64,000 nucleotides of DNA, from contig CP014771.1 of NCBI GenBank assembly GCA_001596155.1, positions 1,302,001 through 1,366,000 on the forward strand, read 5' to 3'. The notes below the pieces were generated by a model. That model saw nothing but the letters and a program-made list of their open reading frames with translations, had not been told where the DNA came from and did not search any database. Positions 7,908-16,286 of the stretch are shown here, piece after piece (position 1 is the first letter of the stretch; the number at the start of each line of letters is the position of its first letter). Made by a program: the position numbers and the translations under genes. This stretch comes from Hymenobacter psoromatis (GTDB lineage Bacteria; Bacteroidota; Bacteroidia; Cytophagales; Hymenobacteraceae).

Positions 7908-9233
7908 GTGCCCCGCCCTACCCCCCTGCGCCTGCTAGTGCTCACGTATTACTGGCCGCCTTCGGGCGGGGCGGGCGTGCAGCGCTGCCTGAAATGGGTG
8001 AAATACCTGCCCGGCCTGGGCGTGGAGCCCACCGTGGTGACCGTGGACGCCGACCAGGCGACCTACCCGGTGCGTGACGAAAGCCTGCTGCGCGAAGTGC
8101 CGCCGGGCGTGCGCGTCATTCGCACGGCCACGCTGGAGCCGTTTGGCTCGTACCAAAAGCTGACGGGCCGGGCCGTGCCGCACGGCGGCTTTGCCAACGA
8201 GGGCGCGCCGACGCTGACCCAAAAAGCCCTGCGCTTCGTGCGGGGCAATTTGTTTATCCCGGACCCGCGCCGGGGCTGGAATGCCTACGCCCTGGCGGCC
8301 GTGGATAAGCTGCTGGCGCAGGGCGAGCAGTTTGACGCGGTGCTGACTTCCTCGCCGCCGCACTCGACGCAACTCATTGGTTTAGAATTGCAACGCAAGC
8401 ACGGCCTGCGCTGGCTAGCCGACCTGCGCGACCCCTGGACGGATATTTATTACGCCAAAGACCTGCACCGCACGCCCGCCGCCGCCTGGCTCGACGCGCG
8501 CTACGAAAGCCAGGTGCTGCGCGCCGCCGACGCCGTGCTGGTGACCTCGCCCGAAACCGAGCGGCTGTTCCGGCGCAAACTGCCCGACCTGGCCAAAGGT
8601 AAAATCGTGGTGCTGCCTAATGGCTACGATGAGGCTGATTTTCAGGGCGATTCCCTACCCCCCCCCGACTGCCTGCGCCTGACGCACACGGGCACCATCA
8701 CGGCGGGCTACCGCATCGAAAACCTGCTGCGGGCGGTGGCCGACTGCGCGGCCGCCTACCCCCTAGTGCCGTGGCGGCTGCGCTTCGTGGGGCAGGTCGA
8801 TGCGGGCGTGGGCGCGCAGGTGGCGGCGGCCGGGCTAGTCGGGGCCACCGAGTTTATGCCCTTTGTGCCGCACCAGGAATCGGTCGATTTTCTGCTGCAA
8901 AGCAGTGCGTTGCTGATGGCTATCCCGGACGTGGCCTTAAATAAAGGCATTCTGCCGGGGAAGGTTTTTGAATACCTGGCGGCGCGCAAACCCATTCTGT
9001 GCGTGGGGCCGGCCGGCTCCGATGCCGACAAGATTTTGCGGGAAGCGGACGCCGGGCAAGCGCTGCCCTACGATGACTACGCCCTGATGCGCCGCACCCT
9101 GGACGCGCTGGCCGAGCGCTGGCAGCAAAATTCGAACCTCGACCTGCCCCCTACCCCCCTCGTGGCGCGCTATTCGCGGCAGGCGCAGGCGGCGCGGCTG
9201 GCCGAGCTGGTGCGCGCCGCCCGGCGGGGGTAG
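7908..9233 (+). CDS. glycosyltransferase family 4-like (GT-B fold)
   Basis: 441 residues starting at GTG 7908, about 23 bases after a TAGCTTTAC promoter-like box. N-terminal LVLTYYWPPSGGAGVQRCLKW is the typical GT4 acceptor-side opening (YYWPPSGGAG), followed by DLRDPWTDIYY, and a C-terminal nucleotide-sugar domain with VLPNGYDEADF, THTGTITAGYRIE and a GKVFEYLAARKPIL stretch holding the conserved Glu. It probably adds a sugar to a surface glycan. It opens the run of pseudaminic acid and glycan genes to 24.8 kb on the same strand; donor and acceptor are not predictable. Confidence 0.88.
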   Translation: MPRPTPLRLLVLTYYWPPSGGAGVQRCLKWVKYLPGLGVEPTVVTVDADQATYPVRDESLLREVPPGVRVIRTATLEPFGSYQKLTGRAVPHGGFANEGAPTLTQKALRFVRGNLFIPDPRRGWNAYALAAVDKLLAQGEQFDAVLTSSPPHSTQLIGLELQRKHGLRWLADLRDPWTDIYYAKDLHRTPAAAWLDARYESQVLRAADAVLVTSPETERLFRRKLPDLAKGKIVVLPNGYDEADFQGDSLPPPDCLRLTHTGTITAGYRIENLLRAVADCAAAYPLVPWRLRFVGQVDAGVGAQVAAAGLVGATEFMPFVPHQESVDFLLQSSALLMAIPDVALNKGILPGKVFEYLAARKPILCVGPAGSDADKILREADAGQALPYDDYALMRRTLDALAERWQQNSNLDLPPTPLVARYSRQAQAARLAELVRAARRG

Positions 9234-9256
9234 GACCGCGCCAACGCGGCGGGGCG

Positions 9257-9264
9257 TATTTTTG
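9257..9264 (+). promoter_or_regulatory. putative -7 box of pseB (TATTTTTG)
   Basis: TATTTTTG matches the Bacteroidota -7 consensus TAnnTTTG and sits 24 bases before the pseB ATG at 9289, giving a leader of about 20 nt. It falls in the 55-base gap after the glycosyltransferase stop, so pseB can start its own transcript. Confidence 0.5.
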
Positions 9265-9288
9265 TGGTTTCAACCCGATAGTAGTTTC

Positions 9289-10311
9289 ATGGCCCTCGAC
9301 CTCAACGGCAAGTCTTTGCTCATCACCGGCGGCACCGGCTCGTTTGGTAAGCAGTTTGTACGCACCATTTTCAAGCTCTACCCGGAGGTGCGGCGGCTGA
9401 TTGTGTTTTCGCGCGATGAGCTGAAGCAATACGAGATGAGCCAGGAGTTTCCGCACAGTAAGTACCCGGCCATCCGGTTTTTTATCGGTGACGTGCGCGA
9501 CTCACAGCGCCTGCAACGGGCCTGCGAAGGCGTGGATATCATCGTTCATGCCGCCGCCCTCAAGCAGGTGCCCGCCGCCGAGTATAACCCGATGGAGTGC
9601 ATCAAAACCAACATTTTCGGGGCCGAAAACGTGATAAATGCCGCCCTCGACTGCGGCGTGAAAGACGTGGTGGCGCTGAGCACCGACAAGGCCGCCGCGC
9701 CCATTAACCTCTACGGTGCTACCAAGCTTTGCTCGGATAAGCTCTTCGTGGCGGCTAATAACATGAAGGGTAGCAGAGACTTGCGCCTGTCGGTGGTGCG
9801 CTACGGCAACGTGATTGGCTCGCGCGGGTCGGTGGTACCGTTCTTTCTGCAGCAGCGGCACACGGGCGTGCTGCCCATCACGCACCCCGACATGACGCGC
9901 TTCAACATCTCGCTCGAAGAGGGCGTGGATTTGGTGCTGTATGCGCTGGAACACTCGTGGGGCGGCGAGATTTTCGTGCCCAAAATCCCGTCGTATAAGA
10001 TTACGGAGGTGGCCCGTGCCATCGGCCCCGACTGCGAGCAGCGCATCGTGGGCATCCGGCCGGGCGAGAAGCTGCACGAGGAGATGATAACGCAGACCGA
10101 CGCGCTAAGCACCGTGGAGCTGGACCGCTACTACGTCATTCTGCCCACCACGTCGCCGGGCTGGAAAGAAGCCGATTTTATCCAGCATTTCAACGCCAAG
10201 CGCGTGCCCGAGAACTTCCACTACGACTCGGCCAACAACAGTGAGTGGCTGAGCGCCGAGCAGATTCGGGAGGAAATCCGGCTGCACGTGGACGCTGCTT
10301 TTGAGGAGTAG
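9289..10311 (+). CDS. pseB: UDP-N-acetylglucosamine 4,6-dehydratase (inverting), PseB
   Basis: First step of pseudaminic acid synthesis: NADP-dependent 4,6-dehydration with C5 inversion of UDP-GlcNAc. Extended short-chain dehydrogenase fold with the nucleotide loop ITGGTGSFGKQF near the N-terminus, IVFSRDELKQYEM, HAAALKQVPAAEYNP, and the catalytic stretch LSTDKAAAPINLYGATK, which is characteristic of PseB/FlaA1. Length 340 residues. I start at ATG 9289 (MALDLNGKSLLITGG), supported by the TATTTTTG box; an upstream TTG at 9262 would overlap that box. Followed by pseC, the next enzyme, 33 bases downstream. Confidence 0.94.
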   Translation: MALDLNGKSLLITGGTGSFGKQFVRTIFKLYPEVRRLIVFSRDELKQYEMSQEFPHSKYPAIRFFIGDVRDSQRLQRACEGVDIIVHAAALKQVPAAEYNPMECIKTNIFGAENVINAALDCGVKDVVALSTDKAAAPINLYGATKLCSDKLFVAANNMKGSRDLRLSVVRYGNVIGSRGSVVPFFLQQRHTGVLPITHPDMTRFNISLEEGVDLVLYALEHSWGGEIFVPKIPSYKITEVARAIGPDCEQRIVGIRPGEKLHEEMITQTDALSTVELDRYYVILPTTSPGWKEADFIQHFNAKRVPENFHYDSANNSEWLSAEQIREEIRLHVDAAFEE

Positions 10312-10344
10312 CCCTCCCATTTTTTTCTCGTCTTTACGCCACTT

Positions 10345-11532
10345 TTGAGCTTGGAAACCGCGCCTACCCCCCTACTGCCCTATGGCCGCCAGCACGTTAC
10401 GGACGAGGATGTGGCGGCGGTTGTCGCCACGCTCCGCTCCGATTTCTTGACCCAAGGGCCGCGCGTGGCGGAGTTTGAGGAGAAATTCGCGGCCTACGTG
10501 GGAGCGAAATACGCCGTGGCGGTGAGTAACGGCACGGCCGCGCTGCACCTGTGCGCGCTGGCCCTGGATGTGCGGCCGGGGAAGCGCGTGATTACGAGTC
10601 CCATCACCTTCGCGGCCTCGGCCAATTGCGTGCGCTACTGCGGCGGCGAAGTGCATTTCGCCGACATCGACCCGACTACGGGGCTCCTTGATTTACATGC
10701 GGTTAGAAATTTGCTCGAAGCTCACCCGAAAAGGTATTTCGCTGGCCTTATTCCGGTCGATTTTGCCGGGCTGGCCGTGGATATGGCGGCCGCGCGGGCG
10801 CTGGCTGACGAGTTTGGCCTCTGGCTGATTGAGGATGCCTGCCACGCGCCGGGCGGTTATTTTATTGACCAGCAAGGCGATAAATACCACTGCGGCAGCG
10901 GGCAGCTGGCCGAGCTGGCCATTTTCAGCTTTCACCCCGTCAAGCACATTGCCACTGGCGAGGGCGGCATGATTACCACCAACGACGAGGCGCTTTATCA
11001 CCGCCTGCGCCGGCTGCGCACCCACGGCATCGAGCGCGAGGCAACGGGCTTGTTGCGCCAGGACGAGGGCGGCTGGTACATGGAAATGCAGGAGCTGGGC
11101 TACAATTACCGCATCTCGGACATTCTGTGCGCGCTGGGCATCAGCCAGTTGGCGCGCGCCGAAGCGGGCCTGGCGCGCCGCCGGCAGCTGGCCGCGCAGT
11201 ACGATGCCGCCTTCGCGGCCATGCCCGGCGTGGCGGTGCTGGCACCCGGCCGCGAGGGCCACGCTTATCATTTGTACGTGATTCAGGTGGCCAACCGGCG
11301 CGGCTTGTACGAGTTTTTGCGCACCAAAAATATCCTGGCGCAGGTACACTACGTGCCCGTGCATCGGATGCCGTACTACGAAAATCTGGGCTGGAAATTC
11401 GGCGATTTTCCGCACGCTGAGGCTTATTATGCCCGCTGCCTCAGCCTGCCACTCTATCCTATTCTTACTGACGAGGAGCAGGCTTACGTAGTTGACTGCG
11501 TGCGCGATTTTCTGGCCCACAACCCAACCTAA
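10345..11532 (+). CDS. pseC: PseC-type UDP-4-keto sugar aminotransferase
   Basis: PLP-dependent transaminase of the DegT/DnrJ/EryC1 family that makes UDP-4-amino-4,6-dideoxy-N-acetyl-altrosamine from the PseB product. The 395 residues show SNGTAALHL, the EDACHAPGG stretch and the PLP lysine in FSFHPVKHIATGEGG (about Lys200), and the C-terminal HYVPVHRMPYY that is common in PseC. The start is TTG 10345 or, more in line with the ACTTTTG box at 10341, TTG 10351. No ATG lies nearby. The gene ends just before nested repeat 11535-11741. Confidence 0.93.
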   Translation: MSLETAPTPLLPYGRQHVTDEDVAAVVATLRSDFLTQGPRVAEFEEKFAAYVGAKYAVAVSNGTAALHLCALALDVRPGKRVITSPITFAASANCVRYCGGEVHFADIDPTTGLLDLHAVRNLLEAHPKRYFAGLIPVDFAGLAVDMAAARALADEFGLWLIEDACHAPGGYFIDQQGDKYHCGSGQLAELAIFSFHPVKHIATGEGGMITTNDEALYHRLRRLRTHGIEREATGLLRQDEGGWYMEMQELGYNYRISDILCALGISQLARAEAGLARRRQLAAQYDAAFAAMPGVAVLAPGREGHAYHLYVIQVANRRGLYEFLRTKNILAQVHYVPVHRMPYYENLGWKFGDFPHAEAYYARCLSLPLYPILTDEEQAYVVDCVRDFLAHNPT

Positions 11533-11534
11533 AA

Positions 11535-11741
11535 TAATTAAAAATGATAAATTAAAAATCTGTCTGTCTAATTTTTAATTTCTTTAGGACTTACGCAAAT
11601 CGTCTGTCATTGCGAGCAAAGCGAAGCAGTCGCACCCGAACGATACTCGCGCCAGTCGTTCTGGGGCGATTGCTTCGCTTTGCTCGCAATGACAAACGTC
11701 TTTTGCGTAAGTCCTGTTATCATTTTTAATTATTTTTCAAA
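11535..11741. repeat. nested palindrome: family C repeat inside an AT-rich inverted repeat
   Basis: Three shells share one centre. The outer AT-rich arms are AATTAAAAATGATAA-like (11535-11582) and TTATCATTTTTAATTA-like (11717-11741). Inside are AGGACTTACGCAAA and TTTTGCGTAAGTCCT (11586-11715). The core has TGTCATTGCGAGCAAAGCGA and its complement, the signature of family C. It separates pseC from the aldo/keto reductase gene on the same strand. Confidence 0.85.
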
Positions 11742-11780
11742 AAGGTGTTCTGCCTTAAATACGGCCATATCTCCAACTCG

Positions 11781-12686
11781 GTGAATCCTGCCCCTACCCC
11801 CCCCGAAACGGCGGACCTGGCCCGGCGGCTGGTGCTGGGCACCGCGCAGTTTGGCTTGGCCTACGGCATTAATAACACGGCCGGCCAGCCTACCCCCGCC
11901 GCCGTGGCCGAAGTGCTGGCCGCCGCCCGCGCCGCTGGCCTCACCCTGCTCGACACCGCCGCCGCCTACGGCAACAGCGAAGCGCGGCTGGGTGAGTTTG
12001 ATGAAGAAATTGCTGATTTTCAGATTATTACTAAAATAAGTGCCGGGCCGCCCATGCTGGTAGCGCAGCACCTGGCCGAGTCGCTGGCCCGGCTGCGGCG
12101 AACGCGGCTGTATGGGATGCTGTTTCACGCCTTTGGGCCGTTGCAGGCCGAGCCGGCAGCCTGGGCGGCGCTGCAAGCGGCGCGGGCCGCCGGGCAGGTG
12201 GCGCGCATTGGGGTGTCGCTGTATCACCCGCACGAGGCCGAGTGGCTGCTGGCGCAAGGCTGGGATATTGACCTGGTGCAGGTGCCGTATAATGTGCTCG
12301 ACCAGCGCTTTGCGGCGGTGCTGCCCCGGCTGGCGGCGCGGGGCGTGGAGGTGCATGTGCGGTCGGCATTTTTGCAGGGCTTGCTGCTGCGCGAGCCAGC
12401 ATCCCTACCCCCCCTCTTTGGGTCGTTGGTGCCCAAGCTAACGCGGCTGCGGGCGCTGGCGGCCGGGGCGGGCGTGCCGCTGCCGGCCGCGCTGCTGCTG
12501 TTCGCGGCCTACGCGCCGGGCGTGGCGCGGGCGGTTATCGGCGTCGATTCAGCTGCGAATCTGCGCGAAAATCTGGCTGCCTCGGCTTACGTTCGCGCCG
12601 CCGAAGCGCTGCGCCCGGCCCTCACAGCGCTGGCCGAAACCACCGACACTTTTATCCTGCCCTACACATGGCCGCCGCGCCCCTGA
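11781..12686 (+). CDS. aldo/keto reductase family protein
   Basis: NAD(P)H-dependent TIM-barrel oxidoreductase of the type often found in nonulosonic-acid and other sugar clusters. It has LVLGTAQFGLAYGINN at the N-terminus, DTAAAYGNSEARLG holding the catalytic Asp and Tyr, a following ITKIS lysine, and C-terminal GVDSAANLRENL. About 301 residues from GTG 11781. An earlier GTG at 11745 would add 12 residues immediately after repeat DNA, so I disfavour it. The position between pseC and pseF suggests a tailoring reduction on the pseudaminic acid or a companion sugar; the substrate is unknown. Confidence 0.85.
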   Translation: MNPAPTPPETADLARRLVLGTAQFGLAYGINNTAGQPTPAAVAEVLAAARAAGLTLLDTAAAYGNSEARLGEFDEEIADFQIITKISAGPPMLVAQHLAESLARLRRTRLYGMLFHAFGPLQAEPAAWAALQAARAAGQVARIGVSLYHPHEAEWLLAQGWDIDLVQVPYNVLDQRFAAVLPRLAARGVEVHVRSAFLQGLLLREPASLPPLFGSLVPKLTRLRALAAGAGVPLPAALLLFAAYAPGVARAVIGVDSAANLRENLAASAYVRAAEALRPALTALAETTDTFILPYTWPPRP

Positions 12687-12706
12687 CCGACACTTTTTAC
12701 CACACG

Positions 12707-13474
12707 ATGTTTGACCTCACGGGCCAGACGGTGCTGCTCACGGGCGGCTACGGGCACCTGGGGCGCGCCGTCGCGGCGGGCTTGCTGGCCCACGGCGCGC
12801 GGGTGGTGGTGCTGGGCCGCAGCGCCGACTCGTTCACCAAAGCGTTTGGGGAAGGGGTAGCCAACCTGCATTTCGTGTGCTGCGATGTGTCGGAAACGGC
12901 CTCCGTGCAGGCGGCTTTCCGCCAGAGCTTCGACCAGTATGGGCCGCCCGGCGTGCTTATCAACAATGCGTTTTATAGCCGGGGCCAGCAGCCCGATGCG
13001 CTGCCCGACGCCGATTTCGCGCTGGGTCTCGACGGCTCGGTGGGCACCGCTTACCGCTGCCTGCGCGAGGTGCTACCCTACTTCCGGCAGGCGGGCGGCG
13101 GCAAAATCATCAACGTGGCCTCCATGTACGGCGTAGTGGCCCCCGATTTCGGGGCCTACGCCGACGCGCCGCAGTTCCTGAACCCGCCGCACTACGGCGC
13201 GGGCAAAGCGGCCATAATTCAGCTAACCAAGTACTTCGCTTCGTATTTAGGTCCCGAGAATATTCAGGTTAACTGCGTGTCGCCGGGCGCGTTTCCCTCC
13301 GATAAGGTGCGCGAAAACGCGGGCTTCGAAGGCGAGCTGCAACGGCGCATTCCGTTGGGCCGAGTGGGCGAGCCGCAGGATTTGGCGGGCGCGTTCGTAT
13401 TCCTCAGCTCAAAAGCCGCGAATTTCGTGACGGGCCACAACCTGGTCGTGGACGGCGGCTGGACCATTCGCTAA
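12707..13474 (+). CDS. short-chain dehydrogenase/reductase
   Basis: Classical SDR of 255 residues: cofactor loop TGGYGHLGRAVA, NNAFYSRG (the NNA motif), catalytic Ser in NVASMYG and Tyr-x-x-x-Lys in HYGAGKAA, and the C-terminal VDGGWTIR common in FabG-like enzymes. I start at ATG 12707 (MFDLTGQTVLLTGG), 20 bases after the upstream stop; ATG 12668 in frame would overlap the aldo/keto reductase and add 13 residues. It sits with the aldo/keto reductase before pseF, so the two may process one sugar intermediate. Substrate unknown. Confidence 0.88.
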   Translation: MFDLTGQTVLLTGGYGHLGRAVAAGLLAHGARVVVLGRSADSFTKAFGEGVANLHFVCCDVSETASVQAAFRQSFDQYGPPGVLINNAFYSRGQQPDALPDADFALGLDGSVGTAYRCLREVLPYFRQAGGGKIINVASMYGVVAPDFGAYADAPQFLNPPHYGAGKAAIIQLTKYFASYLGPENIQVNCVSPGAFPSDKVRENAGFEGELQRRIPLGRVGEPQDLAGAFVFLSSKAANFVTGHNLVVDGGWTIR

Positions 13475-13480
13475 CTAACT

Positions 13481-14233
13481 ATGCTCCCTGAAACCCCGCG
13501 CGTGCTCGCGCTCATCCAGGCGCGGCTGGGCTCGTCGCGGCTGCCGGGCAAGTCGCGGCTGCCCCTACCCCTCGCCGCCGCGCCCGAGGCGCACACGCTG
13601 CTGGGCCACGTGGTAGGCCGGGCCCGGCGGGCTACTTCGGTGCAGGAAATCATGGTTGCCACCTCCAGCGAAGCGATGGATGATGAGCTGGCCGCGTTGG
13701 CCGCCCGGCTGGGGGTAGGCGTGTTTCGAGGGTCGGAAAACGACGTGCTGGGCCGCTTCGCGGGCGCGCTGGCGCAGACCGGGCCGGCCTGGGCGGTGGT
13801 GCGCCTCACGGCGGATAATCCGGCCATTGACCCGGCATTTATCGATGCGGCCGTGGCGCACCACCTGGCCACCGGGGCCGACTACACGCACACCACCGGC
13901 CTGCCGCTGGGCACTAATGTAGAAGTACTTAGCGCCGCCGCCCTGCGCCGCGCCCACGCCGGGGCCACGCAGCCCGACGAGCGTGAGCACGTGACGCCCT
14001 ACCTGCGCCGCCACCCCGAATTATTCCGGCTCGAAACCCTGGCGCTGGTCGTGCCGCCCGCCGTAGCCGGGCTGCGCCTCACCATCGACTATCCCAGCGA
14101 CTACGCCCTGCTGAGCCTGCTTTTTACGGAGCTGGGGGCCGATTTTTCGCTCACCGACCCAGCCGGGTTACCCGCGCTGCTGGCCCGCTACCCCTGGCTG
14201 GCGGCCGTGAACGCGGCCAACGTGCAGCGGTAG
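13481..14233 (+). CDS. pseF: CMP-sugar cytidylyltransferase, probable PseF
   Basis: Activates the nine-carbon sugar with CTP, the last cytosolic step before transfer. The 250 residues show the SpsF/PseF signature IQARLGSSRLPGKS at the N-terminus, VATSSEAMDDEL, VFRGSENDVLGRF and RLTADNPAIDP. It begins six bases after the SDR stop and is convergent with the T9SS gene, with a single base between the stops (14233/14235). PseF as opposed to another SpsF-like cytidylyltransferase is inferred from the complete pse set around it. Confidence 0.85.
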   Translation: MLPETPRVLALIQARLGSSRLPGKSRLPLPLAAAPEAHTLLGHVVGRARRATSVQEIMVATSSEAMDDELAALAARLGVGVFRGSENDVLGRFAGALAQTGPAWAVVRLTADNPAIDPAFIDAAVAHHLATGADYTHTTGLPLGTNVEVLSAAALRRAHAGATQPDEREHVTPYLRRHPELFRLETLALVVPPAVAGLRLTIDYPSDYALLSLLFTELGADFSLTDPAGLPALLARYPWLAAVNAANVQR

Positions 14234-14234
14234 C

Positions 14235-16130
14235 TCAGCTGCCGCGCATCACCTCCACCCAGCCCTGGTAGCGTTCGCCGGTGCTGGCGTTGCTGAGCCG
14301 GTAGTAGTAGATGCCGGCCGCCTGGCCAGCTGCATTCCACCCATTGTCGTAGCGGGCCTGGTCATACACCTGCCGGCCCCAGCGGTCGAAAATACTCAGG
14401 TGCCAATCGGCTGGCGTTAAGCCCTTCAGCGTAAAAAATTCGTTTTGCGAGTCGCCGTTGGGGGTGATGATGTTGGGAATGAGCACCGGGCAGCTGGCCG
14501 CCGCCGCCATCCGCGTGGCCGTGGCCGCGCAGCTGCTGGCCGAAGCTCTTACCTGCACCGCATACTGCCCCGGCCCGTGGGCCACGTAGGTGGGCGCGGT
14601 AGAGCCATCCTGCCAGCGGAAGAGGGTGCCAGCCGGCTGCGGGTTGGTGCGCAGCGTCCACACCGCGTTGGCGCACACCAGCGTATCGCCCCCCAGGCTC
14701 ACCTGCGGCAACGGAGCCACCGTTACGGCCTGAGTCACGGTAAGGGGCGTGGCCAGCCCCGGATACGACACCGCCAGCGTTACCTGGTAGGTCCCCGCCT
14801 GGCTATACACGTGCGTCGGCGTGAAGCCAGTAGCCGTGTTGGCACTGCCCGAAGCCGGGTCGCCGAAGTTCCAGGAGGCAGTGGCGGTGGGAAGCACGGG
14901 AGTAGTGGTGCCGGCAAAGCTAACGGCAGAATTCGCGCAGCTGGCAGTGCTGGTGAAAGCGGCGGTAATAATTGGGGCGGCAAATGCATTCGGCATATTG
15001 GGCAACCCATTTTGGTCTATTTTGCCTCCAAGCAACACTGCGTTAGCCTGGTAGCCACAGGCTGTACCTAATGCGTTAGGATTCGAAATAACATCGAGGT
15101 AATTACTGGTGTAAGCCGCTATGTAGATACGGTCGTCGGGTCCCCGTTGCAGGCTGCCAAATCGAAATTTACCCGTACCAACTACTGTGGCTGAAGCCCG
15201 TATGGCCGCCGCCGACCCCGCTTGCAAGTTATATTGAACTACCTGCCCATCCAAAATCAAGGAAACATATAGCCGCGAATTATCCGGCGAAAACTCTACT
15301 CCGTAGTTATAGTAGCTTGCTTGCAGCGGCATATAATTTGACACCTGCCCCGTGGCATTATCAAAGTCGTAGAGTTCGGTTAAATCATCGCGCTTGGCCA
15401 GGGCCAGGTGCTTGCCATCGGGCGACACCTTCATGCAGCCTATCGCATTGCCATCACCGAAGAAGCTACCCCCACCTTGATGAATGGAGCCAACAGCACT
15501 GGTTATCGGAGCCGCGGCTATGCCCGTGGGTGAAAGCAAAAAGCTATAGAATGCGTTTGACTGCCAGCCATGCACCACTATCCAATAATCGCGCCCATTG
15601 GCGTGGCGCACGGCCGCCATTTTTTCCGTCACCCTACCCCCTACCGCAGGCGTTGGCAGTATAATTCCTTTCGTAGTAGTAACGTCACCTAACCCACCGC
15701 GCAACGCAAAATCCAGCACGGAGTAGCGCAATCCGCCCACCAGGTTGTTATCAATGGCATCCTGACAAAAAAGATATACCTTGGTCAGGCTCCCAGGCAT
15801 AGGCAGCAAGATGGAGCTTTGCGAAGTTGAGTTATGGCCGCCCAGGCCGCTGGCCCCGTTGGGCATAATCTGGTGCTGACTATCCCAGACAGCCTCCCCA
15901 TTAGAATACGCCAATAGCTGGCCGTTGGGGTCCGACAAAGTGGCGCAGCCCTCATAGCTTACCATCGCGCCATTGGTAAGGGCCACCGGACCGGTAGCGT
16001 TGAAGCGCACGGCCGCATGGTCGCCGAAGTACCAATTTTGTGCCTGGCCCTGGGCTCGGCTGACGCTGGGCGCTACGCAAGCAAGCCAGCCTAGCAACAT
16101 CATGGTAACCTGAAAGTAGGCGTTCTTCAT
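14235..16130 (-). CDS. secreted PKD-domain protein with T9SS type B C-terminal domain
   Basis: 631 residues: signal peptide (MKNAYFQVTMMLLGWLACVA, cleavage near SRA), a large beta-rich region to about 385 resembling a propeller (repeated YDFDNATG / VEFSPDNSRLYVS type strands), a PKD domain at about 390-456 (WNFGDP, HVYSQAGTYQVTL), and a gliding-motility-type C-terminal domain from about 547 with IPNIITPNGDSQNEFF, FDRWGRQVYD and GIYYYRL. The last is the type B sorting signal for type IX secretion, so the product is exported to the surface or medium. It lies antiparallel within the pseudaminic acid locus and has its own promoter box at 16166-16174. Confidence 0.88.
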   Translation of the reverse strand: MKNAYFQVTMMLLGWLACVAPSVSRAQGQAQNWYFGDHAAVRFNATGPVALTNGAMVSYEGCATLSDPNGQLLAYSNGEAVWDSQHQIMPNGASGLGGHNSTSQSSILLPMPGSLTKVYLFCQDAIDNNLVGGLRYSVLDFALRGGLGDVTTTKGIILPTPAVGGRVTEKMAAVRHANGRDYWIVVHGWQSNAFYSFLLSPTGIAAAPITSAVGSIHQGGGSFFGDGNAIGCMKVSPDGKHLALAKRDDLTELYDFDNATGQVSNYMPLQASYYNYGVEFSPDNSRLYVSLILDGQVVQYNLQAGSAAAIRASATVVGTGKFRFGSLQRGPDDRIYIAAYTSNYLDVISNPNALGTACGYQANAVLLGGKIDQNGLPNMPNAFAAPIITAAFTSTASCANSAVSFAGTTTPVLPTATASWNFGDPASGSANTATGFTPTHVYSQAGTYQVTLAVSYPGLATPLTVTQAVTVAPLPQVSLGGDTLVCANAVWTLRTNPQPAGTLFRWQDGSTAPTYVAHGPGQYAVQVRASASSCAATATRMAAAASCPVLIPNIITPNGDSQNEFFTLKGLTPADWHLSIFDRWGRQVYDQARYDNGWNAAGQAAGIYYYRLSNASTGERYQGWVEVMRGS

Positions 16131-16165
16131 AGATATAAAATAAGCTGCTCACTCACGGCAGCTCA

Positions 16166-16174
16166 GCAAAATTA
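16166..16174 (-). promoter_or_regulatory. putative -7 box of the T9SS cargo gene (TAATTTTGC)
   Basis: On the minus strand TAATTTTGC matches the Bacteroidota -7 consensus exactly, 35 bases before the ATG at 16130. TTGTAAAACG lies upstream at a plausible distance for a -33 element. Confidence 0.6.
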
Positions 16175-16286
16175 CGCTGCTACCATCCTTCGTTTTACAA
16201 TTTTGTGTCTGTTAATTTTTCTCGTAACTTTTCATCTTTCAGTACGATTTCAACGGGAATAATATTCTACCCTACTTTCGCGCCTG

